A stretch of DNA of 64,000 bases from Sphaerolaimus hirsutus. Its lineage: Eukaryota > Nematoda > Chromadorea > Monhysterida > Sphaerolaimidae. A program made the translations under genes and the position numbers. The stretch is taken from assembly GCA_964036195.1 (NCBI GenBank), contig OZ038451.1:17446747-17510746 (forward strand), read 5' to 3'. The notes under the pieces are model-generated. The model had not been told where the DNA came from. It made no database searches and was given only the letters and a program-made list of their open reading frames with translations. The number at the start of each line of letters is the position of its first letter. The first letter of the stretch is position 1. Shown here one piece after another: positions 22,940 to 33,900 of this stretch.

Positions 22940-25420
22940 ACACCCATTTTACAGAAATGCTTCAGAGAGGAACACTACCATAAAAATGAACCAGTAAAAG
23001 TGCATAAAATATCTTTCAGAGGCAATTAAGATATCTGGAAAAATCAACAAAATGAAGTCAAACCTATACTGTTAAGTGCCAATCAAAGCCTCCCCCTAAA
23101 AAGTCAAATCCCAGGGGTTATAAATACAGTTATTCTGCTCCTTTTAAGACCTATGGTGGTTTGCAAGTCCGAAAAATAGTCCCGCGGATGAAATTACAAT
23201 ATTTTCGACATACTCGGCGGAGATTACACTTAGGTAATATGGAAACCCATCTGAATAACGAACAAAAAATTATAGTTTTTCGTCATATTTCGTTTTACTA
23301 TGGAATAATTAATTACGAAATTTATCACAAAATTGTATTCATAAAATTATGGTAGGACTATGCGCATATTTACTTTGATGTCTGCCCAGTATACGCACCC
23401 ACCAGGATTTTATATTTTTTCACACAAAATGTGCATATTGACAACACAATATTTTACTAGATATTATTCTACACAGCATCAGTGTTCACCTGATTCTGCT
23501 AATCTAAGTCCCTCGAATATGATAGCTGGATGAGTGGTGAAATCCGACACTGGGAATGCAAAACCACTCCATCTCACTTACCCACTTATTAAGTCCAAAT
23601 GAATTTGATGCCTGGGGATATTGGTATGTTAAACATTCTCAATGCTGAACATGCTGATTCCATGCCTATAGTCATCCTGGTAACTAAATGGTGTTCCTGG
23701 TGGGTGATAAGTAATTTCACAAGTGTCAAGTGTAATGACAAGTGAAAAGCAGAGTTCAAGTCAATTTATAAGTGGCAACTGAAGGGATTAGTGAAAAAGG
23801 GAAGACCATTAATACAAATTCATTTTTTTGTTTAACTGTTTTTAACTTTTCTTGTCAGTTCTCACTTGTCTCTCCACTTGCCACTATAAATTGGTTTCTC
23901 TCGAAATTTTTGCTTGTCTCCTCACATACACTTGTGAAATTACGTATCACATCTAAGCTGTCGTTTCACTTCTCCACATGCGAAATTGACACTGATAGGC
24001 ACTTCACGGTAACTTCAGATGGTTGCACACTCATATGTAGCCGTGTTTTACCTAAAGTCGACGGACATTTCACCCTACAAAATCGGAGAGTTAGAATTCG
24101 CTCGCGAATAGAGCGAACACAAAACTTGGGTCCCACCCGGACGCTCGGAATTGAAAAAGAAAAAAATATTAAAAGAGAAATGGACGCTTCGCCGTGTCCG
24201 TGCGTGCACGCCGCCCGTTTCAACGTTTCGTTTCAACGTTGTCCGTTGGAAGCGAAAAAATTTAACTGTTAAAATGACCCTTTTACCGTTTTTGTCAATT
24301 TTTCATTCGTTGGCTCCGTTCCAATGGAAGAGTCCCCATATGAGAACTTGGCAGCCAGCCAAAATTGCGAAATCCGCTATAAATGTGAATAAAAAGGCCA
24401 ACACTAACTATATAACCCATGTATATAAACAAAAATAGCGATTAGAAAGGTGGAAATTGGCAAAGGGGAGCAACCTTTAACGATTTTTAGCTAACTTTGA
24501 CTTTTCACTCGCATTTGTATAACACGCAACTGGAAACTGGGATAAGAGCCAAGTTTTCATACGTGACCCGATCCATTCCAATCATTAAAATATTGCGTCA
24601 CAATAATGACGACATGCACTCTCCACTGGAGAGACTGACGCAAATGTTTGTAGGGCGATACGTCTGCCGACTTTAGTAAATAAACCAGTCAAAGTTATAA
24701 GGAAAAATATACTCGTCATCTAGGAGTTGTTTTAACTCGAATTGGCGCCGCAAACATGAAAAGCGTCAACTCTGTTTTTTTTTGCACTTGGCACAGTAGT
24801 CTTAAAAAGTGCCACACTGCCACCTCAGCCGTGGCACTTTATACAGTACAAGTTGAGACAATCAGATAGTATTGGAGCCAATTAGATGCAGGGCATATTG
24901 TTTGCAACGGAAGTCTTTTTACAATTTTTATGAAAAGTTTTTATGAGAGAAGCACCGGTTTTTTTACTATCTCAGGGATCTGGAGTCTTTATTTATTTAT
25001 AAGCACAGAGTGCGATAAAATAGGGCCTCAGTTTTATGCCCAAAACTTCTCACATGACAATTTTTAAATAAAACATTCCTATCATTAAGGTCAATACCGT
25101 CAATGCCCAATAGCATTTAAAAACGTTTTCCAACCATATTTTGGAGATGTATAAAAGTGATTACAATGGGTCAATTAATAGCATATAAATCAAGTAAATA
25201 ACTCCCTGCATTAGAGTCGATACTCAAACAAATTCTCTGTGGGAAAACGTGTATGATTGAATGAAAACTTGAATCTCAGTTCAACATAAAATGTATAATA
25301 CGTATAAAAATATGTGTCGCAATGAAAATAACCGGGAAAAACAAGATAACTTCTGCCTTAGACTGAAAGTTTGGCTAAAGCCACGAGTTATCAGACTTTG
25401 TTCTGCGAAGATACGCGTGG
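22940..25420. other. No gene recognised
   Basis: Contains the 23,207-23,394 TATACTC element and, at 23,700-23,900, opposing GACAAGTG/CACTTGTC words suggesting an old inverted repeat. The open frame near 23,772-24,272 has no recognisable domain. Otherwise nothing I can support. Confidence 0.35.
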
Positions 25421-25427
25421 AAACGAC

Positions 25428-25523
25428 TAGTGATGTGAATAGCGCCATAACTTTGCGCCAAGCGCCAGAAGCGCCATGGCGCTTTTTGCTTTGGCGCTAG
25501 CGCCAGGCGCTTTTACTTCACTA
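25428..25523. mobile_element. Tiny hAT-type MITE, GGCGCC-array family, 8-bp TSD GAAACGAC
   Basis: TAGTGATGTGAATAGCGCC to GGCGCTTTTACTTCACTA, 96 bp, flanked by GAAACGAC at 25420-25427 and 25524-25531. The interior is an array of GCGCCA/TGGCGC words. Related arrays without clear ends at 39,922-39,965, 47,712-47,752 and 56,420-56,490. Confidence 0.9.
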
Positions 25524-25599
25524 GAAACGACACACGAAAACCAAGACGTCACCAGTCAATGATTTGTATTTATACTCCTGTGACATGTAACGATGGCAA

Positions 25600-25860
25600 A
25601 CCCTCCGAAAAAAAGTATTTAAATTTTTAAGTGTTTTTTTTCCAAAATGAATTTTCGAATTTTTGAATTTTTCCTCAAATTAATATTCGAATTTCAAATT
25701 TAATTTTCGAATGTTTGAATTTTCGAATCTTTTTTTGGCAATTTTCGGATTTTTTAGGGTAATTTCCGAATTTTCAAATCTATTTGGGCATTTTTGAATT
25801 TTTTGGGGTCATTTTCAGATTTTTTACATACTTTTCTAATTTTTTGGAACATTATAGAAT
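25600..25860. repeat. AATTTTCGAATTTTTGAAT simple-sequence array
   Basis: Irregular AT-rich repetition of TTCGAATTTT; similar words near 26,460-26,530. Confidence 0.6.
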
Positions 25861-25884
25861 AAAGAGCTTTAAGCTGTTAAGTAG

Positions 25885-26002
25885 TTACCGCAAATCTTCG
25901 AATAAGACCCCCTCGAATAACTCCCCCTTGAATAAGTCCCCCCTCAAAAACATCTGATGAAAAAATAACTCCCCTGGGGTCTTATTCGAGGATTTAGGGT
26001 AT
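25885..26002. mobile_element. ACCGTATTTCC-type MITE (variant)
   Basis: TTACCGCAAATCTTCGAATA left and TATTCGAGGATTTAGGGTA right. A similar variant lies at 26,203-26,313. Confidence 0.65.
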
Positions 26003-26864
26003 GTTGAGATAGTTATGGGTGCTCAGTGCATTCCTGTGCATTCCTCAATGTGACGGTGTCCACCCATAGCTGGAATTGGGGTGGCTGTTACGGGTGCCCA
26101 CCAGACTTTTGTGTCATTCCATTCTGTTGTGCATATGTAATTGCAAAATTTTTATGTCAATTTGACCATGTATTTATGTAATTTTTATCAATATATTTAT
26201 GATAAATCCTTGAATAAGTCCCCCCCAAATACCCCCCCCCTCGAATAAGTCCCCTCAAAATCACTGACAAAAAATACCCCCCCCCCAAGGGGACTTATTT
26301 GAGGATATACAGTATCTATATGTAAGTATCTGATGGCATGTTCAGAAATATTTATTTTACATGTTGAAATACTGGGTCAAATTGGCATAATGAATTCATA
26401 CATCACAAATCCAACCTCAAAAATGGAATCCACTGATTTTTAAGTGTTTTTTTCCAGTGGTGGAATAAAAATTCGAAAATTCCGAAAGAATCCGAAAATT
26501 CGTAAATATTATCGAATTTTTGAATCTTTTTTTGCCATCGTTAGTGACATGACACTCCGCACGCGCACTTTGTCTCACGTTGGAAGCGTGCCAATAATAA
26601 TAAAACCCGGCGATTGTTGTGAACATTCATCTTTCAATTTCATTTGAAAATTCATTTTTGTGTGTATGTTTAGTGTTTTTGTGTATATGAAAAACCGGCA
26701 ATGAATTTTTCATCTTTTATGCGTATCGTTGAGACGCTTCCAGCGTGAACCCCGTGCGCAAGGTGTAATGTCACGGAGTACATATGCAAAACGGAAGCGC
26801 ACAACAAAACGATCCCATCCCGCAAAGCTGTGATATTTGGCGCGCAGCATCACCCCAGGTGCCA

Positions 26865-26995
26865 CTCCCATACCGTGTAAAATGTAAAATGTCATACAAA
26901 GTGTCAAAAGTTATGTAAAACGCCCTGTAAACGGGCGAACCCGTTTGCAATTTTACAGGGCATTCTACACATCATTTACAGGGTCTGGAAGTGAC
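26865..26995. mobile_element. Solo copy of the intron-forming/satellite element
   Basis: CCCCAG|GTGCCACTCCC at the left, internal TGTAAAATGTAAAATGTCAT palindrome, and TTACAGGGTCTGGAAGTGA|CCCCAG at the right. A perfect 6-bp direct repeat CCCCAG brackets the element. It keeps GT and AG at its borders although no exon is evident on either side. Confidence 0.75.
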
Positions 26996-27903
26996 CCCAG
27001 CAAAGCGGCTTCACACGGGATGAAAACGCTTCACGGCACAAGTATTTTGCATTTCGGTTTTGCACATGCAAATTCGCATGAACCAGCGTATGTATGTATT
27101 CAAGTAAAATGACTAATCAGCTCTCGTGATAATTACAACTGCATGGACATAAAAACGATTCGTGTAACTGCATGGAGCGCTAAGCAATCGGGAACGATTC
27201 GCGTATTTACGGCGGAGCAGATGACAGTGTATCCAATGACGACAACTTGAGCATGCATCTAAAGGACCTAGTAAATAAAGCAGCACTCGTAGTCTCTTCT
27301 ACCTGCCAACTGCGCGACTCATTTAAGTTAGCCGAGACTAGGTCTGGTGGATAATCATAATCAACGATAAATACTGTTTACAAGAATGCTTCTGTGCACC
27401 TGGAAGCGCCCTGGTTGTTTGGCAATCAATGGCTCTATTGGCCCCGCGAACACTAGTTTTCAACAGAAATTTCGAGAACTCATAATCAGCTATGGAAGTG
27501 TTTGAGTTTTCTAGAATCAGTCACTTTTAATTTCTGTCAACTGCAGTTGACGGACGCCTGATTCTAGAAAACTCAAATGCATTCAAAGCTAGAGTTTTGA
27601 AGAGTTATAAGTTCTAACAGAGAGTTTACAAAATTTTGGTTGAAAACTAGTGTGTGCGGGCACAATAATATGTCTTTGAAAATTCCCAAAGAAATAAAGA
27701 TTGTCTGTTTCTACGTATTTGCTTGTGTCCGCAATTAGCACTTTTTATCGAATTCATCTATTTCAAAGTCATACCAAAGGTGAACCAATGTTACGCAGAC
27801 AACAGTTTGTTCTAACACCGGCTCATCGTAGGAAACACAATGGAAGAAAAGCGGGTGTGCGGGTGGGCGGAGCCAGTTGCACAGTGACTAAGCGACACAA
27901 ACA

Positions 27904-30900
27904 TCATTTGGGGCGTCTGGCGGGCGCGGCGCCGGCGGCGGGGGGCGGGGGCTGGTCGCGGAACAAGTCGGGTCGGCGGGGGTGCGCGATGACCCCGTTG
28001 CCGCCGAGCACCGGCTGCCACAGCTCGTAGCCCAGCTTGGTCAGCTCGCCGCGGATCATCTCCAGCACCGTGGCGGACGTGTCTGCGTTGGACCGGGTTT
28101 TACACATGTTCAAGGCACTTTCGTGAACACTCTATTCGCGTATGTGTGGGTGGGGGGGGGGTTACCGTCTAGACGCTCATGCTATAATTCAACCCCGACT
28201 CCGCCCCGCCAACCATCCATCCCGAGGTGAAATTTTCGACTTCTACCCCACCCCCCCCCCCAAATCGCGCAGCTATGTGGTGCAAATTTTTACCAATTAC
28301 CGTATTGCTTATAATATAAATGTGCCGTTCTATTCTTTTGTCAAATCTTTTACATGCCGTCCTATTGGAGGTGCCCTTCTATTTTTACCAATTTTTCATA
28401 AATTTTTCAATTGAACAAAGTTATCAGCTAAGACGGATACTGGCGCCGGCAGCCTTGAAATTTCACCATATTATTTACTGTAAACGCAGCTGTGCGTGCA
28501 TGTAAAATGTACTGTGTGATTTAAGTCTTGAAAAAATATATAAATATATGAGAAAATCATTAAGCCAATGATCAAACGCTAACAATCCAAAATAGCGATA
28601 TATCGGTATACTCGGCGGACCGCAAAGTATGCGTATAAAATTACTTATGTCTTAATAAAAAATGAGCGAGCCGAGTTCTTACAATGTGCGCACTTTCACA
28701 AAAATGAAAAAACATTCAAATTGAAAAAGGCGGGGTCGCGCAAAAGCGACGAAATGTTTTTTTTCGGGAACTTTTTTGATGTTATAACCGGTGACGTCAT
28801 GGTGGTGTTTCCTTCTGAAAAATGCATAGCTAAATGGCAAAGATGGACACTGCGGTATAGTAACCACGCACACTACTTTACGACGGGAATTTATCAACTA
28901 CTTTTCCAAACTGATTTCCAGCAAAGGTGTCCGATAAATTTCCATCGTTAACTAGTTTGCAGTTGATCTACCCCCGTTAATGTTGTATTTATATTTAATT
29001 TGTTCAGTTCATTGTAATATATCATCATCACTTCACGCTCACATCAGTTTCGGTAAAATCAGTGTGCATCACGCTTTCGTTTTCTAGGCAATATACAGGT
29101 ACAACAGCTAAATGTTTTCCTCAGTTTTGTTCGAAATTGGGACATTCTTTCATGGTTAAGCACTTGTCTTTGTTGTAATAATTCTGTAAAGTAAACACAA
29201 AATGAATACAAACAGGCTCTTGGTTAGCAGACCAATGAAGATTTACTTTTATCAGTCGACTGTGCCGTTTGAGTTTTGTCCAGACTCTCGCCTGAGCTCT
29301 GGAGCCAGTTCCACAAATTGAGAAGTGCGAAGTAAAATTGCTAATGCGAAGGAAAAATACTTTTATTTTTATTTTGTTTACTTCACTTTTGCCAATTTAC
29401 TTGCCATTTCACTTCACTTTCGCCATTTTACTTCGCTTTTGCCATTTTACTTCTCAATTCTCAATTTGCGGAACTGGCACCTGTTGTGTTCTATCCATCT
29501 TAGCTGACTCTATAGATCGTGGTTGCACCTTTGTTCTCTCCAGCATGGTATTGGCCGCATCGAGTGCCCTTTCTAGGCTGCTTTTAATGGCATCCGTCTG
29601 GTGTGTCAGGTTGCTCCATGCCTGGAGCACGGGGCACCACGTGAAAACAATGCTCAGTGACAAATGACAAGAACCTGACAACTTTTTCAGCCCGCTCCAC
29701 CACAAAACCAACGATATTATGTTCCTTTTGATTCTGTTCATCAGTGGGTGGGTTGGCGCGCGGGTGACTTCGTTGGGACTTGTCAGCATCAACTCCGCTC
29801 AGCAGCTTGTCCCCGTCGCGAGGGAACGCATTGGAAATGCTTATAATGGTGTCGCTGGCCACGTTGCGAATGGGGTCGTCGTAAGGCACGGACTTGGTCG
29901 TGTCTTCCGACTGCGGTTCGCTGCACGCCTTCGACGCGGGCCTGGTGGCAGCGTTTGACTTCTTCCTGCCCTTGGCCTGCTGTCGCTTGAAGGCGCCCGG
30001 CGTGCCCATGAGCTTGATGCCTCCCCTGCGGTTTATGGCGTCCTTGAATCTGCCCATCTCGTCGGTGATGTTCATCGAGGCGGACGTGTCGGCCGACGTG
30101 ACCGTGGTGCCGAGCGTGTGCTTGCTAGTCGCCGTGGTTCCTCCCGCGCCTCCCGGTGCGACGAGCGTCGCGAGCTTGAACAAAGCTGAGGCACTTCCGC
30201 GCTGAACAGTCATGTTGACGTAGGCCTACTAGGCAACAGGGATAACCCGCCAGTCATGAAGACCCGCCAATCATGTATTTCTCCCACTATTCATCTATAC
30301 CCGCTAGGCTAGTCATCTATGCCTCTAATTGGGGGGGGGGGCACATGATTAGCGTGGTGTTTTGCGGCAGTGGGTTTACATGATCAGTAGAGTACATAGA
30401 ACAAAACTGCAGTACATGTGCACTAGCATTGTTTTTGTAGCTCTTTTGATGAGATCGTGAGTGCACATGCACTGCAACCTGCACTATGTACTCTAATAAT
30501 CATGTAAACCTGCTGCTGCTAATCCCCCAGGTAGGGGTATAGATGACTAGCGGGTATAGATGAATAGCGGGTATACATACAGGTGATGAATACAGGCGCA
30601 GGGTCGGCATGACATTAACCACATTTTCAAAAAGTCCGATCTTCAGAAAATTGTTCCGCGAAAAGATCATCTGAATGCCCCGCTTGAACAAGCGCGCAAC
30701 GCAAGCCGAACCACCAGTAGAAGTGGCGCCTCCGGGGGACGTGGCTCCATCAGCGTCTGAATGCTCAGACTTCTGAGTGCGCGACTTGGCCACGCCGCGA
30801 CTTTCTGGCGTCTTTTTTGTCTTCTTCCGTCGAATCTGATGACAGGCAGAGTGCGACACACGCGTTATTTCTTTCGTTTTTAATATGAGCAAGTCCTACT

Positions 30901-33900
30901 ATTAATGGCCTTAACACAAGAAAAAATGGGGATTAAAACGAATCCGGCAAATTTTCGTGAGGGTCTTTTCTGTAACAATTGTTCTTGTGCAACTATGCCA
31001 CTTCGCCATCTCAAAGTGTCACGAAAATTTCTGCCGCACCTTCAAGCAGACCACAAAGTTTCTCGCAATGACACACCTTGTGCCAGCCGGCACTTTTGTG
31101 TCTGCTGCGACTTTTCTCATGAGGAGTACGTGCCTCATGAGCGACCATATCCCGAACGCGCTGCCGCGACCCAACTCGAATCCCTCTGGTGCCAGTCCCA
31201 GACCCTGTAAAGTGTAAAAGACACTGTACAGAGACATGTAAAAAACCCTGTAAAATGTCAGGTGTCATGTAAAAGACCCTGCAAAGTGTCATATGTATCC
31301 AAATCTTATCCTATTGTATCCAAAAAAACAACAACAAGATTTGGATACGATACACTTCACAGGGTCTATTACATGACATTTGACACTTTACATGGTCTTC
31401 AACATGACACATTATATTTACAGGGTCTTTACCACTTTACAGGGTCTGGGACTGCCTCCTGATCTTTGTCTTTGTCGCCCCGTGCGCCAACTGTGTCTGG
31501 TTGCGATTGCGACCGACCGATTTACAGGCTTGATTGAATTTCTGCTGGTAGTCTGAAGAATTTGACTTCGGCGCTCCGCTCATACTAAGCGCAGCGGTTT
31601 AGTGGAAATTTTTTCGGGGCCAATTTGCAAATGGTAGATGGCGGCGTGGGATCGCGCGCGTGTCAATTTAGTACGTGATTAGAGGACGTCGCGTGCATGG
31701 AAGCGAGTGCGCTGTATACGGCAACAACAATGCAAAAAAACAACCTAAAAAGTCCACCCAAAACATTTTACACGCACACACAGCAGCCACTTCCCTTTAC
31801 CAATCAACAACCTACTGACCAAAAAAAAGCCCCCAAAAAACCGACCGGGTTTCAAGAAAGCATACACGGACCCGCCGCCGCCGGCGCCGGTCATCTTGGG
31901 GTGTATGCCGTAGCGCGCGAGCAGCGTGCTGATCTGGTCGATCTTGGGGTGGCCGACGCCCAAGGCGATCAGCAACTGGTTGTTCATGCGGCAAAGATCC
32001 TGTAGGGGTGGGGGGACCATTTGTGGGAGGGTGTCGATTGTAAGCAGGCAAGTAGATTGTCATAGGATCTTAGATAAGGATGAGTATGCAAAATAAAGTT
32101 TTAAGGATCGATAGATAGCGATGGTTTGCAATAGTTACTGGGGTGATTGCTGTCAGATTACTGTATTTTAGGGCAGAAAATAACTATGATTTCATCAGAA
32201 TCTCATCATAATCAATCACCAGTTATTGTGAAAATCTACACAACACATTATGTAGGTATTCAGTGTAGTTGTAGATAAACACTTGCAAATACAAACAACA
32301 ACGCTGATATTTACTGTACGAAACTTGAAATTCACAGTGAGGCCACATCATGTCGTATTAAATAGGTAGTTATTTCAAAGCGAGGGGGTATTCGAGGTTA
32401 TGTGGTTGTGAATAATTATTTCATGTTGTCGTGTTTTGCTTCAGTGGGAAGATGTTTGTCTAGGTGGGCCACTCAGTTTATGGACTATTTGAAAAAAGCC
32501 ACCGCACACGGGTTAAACGATTAAATATTTAAATAGTTATGTGTAGCCGCTTGTGCTACATGAGCGGCGCGTGCAACAAAACTATTGAACAAAAAATGTC
32601 AAATGAATTCGGCAAGAAATGCCGCGACTTAACGAAAGAAAAAGACGACAAGTCGGATGTAATGCAGCGATGGGCCCACACACGCTAGTTGACATCAAAA
32701 TTCGTGTCACCGTAATTTAGGCTAATTATGTGATTTCAACTTCACTATGTGATAGAGCATAGGTTATTTTATATCGTGGCACTTAATTTTTATTGTTTCT
32801 GTTAAGCGTGATACTTTTAAATTGTTTTGTGTTATTTAGTTGACATTCAGTTGACATTTGTTCGCGATGTCAACTAGTGTGTGGGCATCGAGTGTAACGA
32901 CTCCTGCAACGTCAAGTGCACACACGTTTAGCTTGGCGAAAACGTTGACAGTGGCGTCGCCGGCGAGTGTCTGCGGGTCGGTGTGATTGTGCAGCGTGGG
33001 CGACCGCCGGCCGGCGCCCAGCGACGTTACCGACAAGCCGCCAGTGGAACGAGGCGTGTGCTGCGCGCTGCCCGCCCCCTGCGGCCGCTGCGACGCCTGC
33101 ACAGACGAAATAAAAACGCACCTCAAAAGCTACGGCGAAGAGAACATATCGTGGATAAGTTTGCCACCCCACCGCAAATCTATGCGCCGAAAAAACAAAG
33201 CAAATAATGAGTGTAACTCATAGACAACTAGGTACGTTTTACAAACACACGCTCTAAATGTGTTCGCAGCAAAATGTCGGCTATACGCACTGAATAGAGT
33301 CTAATCAAAGGCTACCGGTTAAACGCGCATGCAACTGCAATGAAGAGTTGTTAAAAGTACCGAAAATTTTCAAAGTATGCGTATGCGTAAAGTATTTTGT
33401 TTTTACACACCCCGAGTACAGAAAGCGTAAAGTAAAACATATTTACTTTTACTTGTGAGTAAATGAGAGTAAAATACTTTTTATACCCAGAAAGTGTAAA
33501 TGCCAGTTTTTTCCCAGGAAAGCGTAAAAGTGAGTAAATTTACCTTTTCTTTCTGGAAAAAGCATTTATGATTACCCTGGACAACAAAAATGTTTTCTTT
33601 CTATTTATCAGTATTCTTTATGAAAAGCAGGGGTCTCGAATGGCAAAAATACTTTTTCTGTACCCCAAAAAATTACTCTACTATACTCGAGTACTCTCAA
33701 AGAGTAAGCGTACGGGCGAGTACAGATACTTTTTTCAAAGTGTGCGTGTGCGTATTTACTAGGTACTCGAGTATGCGTACTTTCTGAGTAACAGTCAATA
33801 CGCATTAACAACTGTGCTGCAGTGGACAAGTTCGTAGCGCACCGCAGCGACGCACCTGCAGCTTCTCGTGCTCGTCCTCTGTGCAGCCGGGGGCGGCCGC

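Noticed and set aside
31019-31237. Alternative frame of nested exon B (GSAFGIWSLMRHVLL...)
   Set aside because: Looks protein-like, but no donor in exon A joins it in phase with acceptable splice sites; the frame giving KSRSRHKSAGWHK fits both junctions and the basic composition of adjoining exons.
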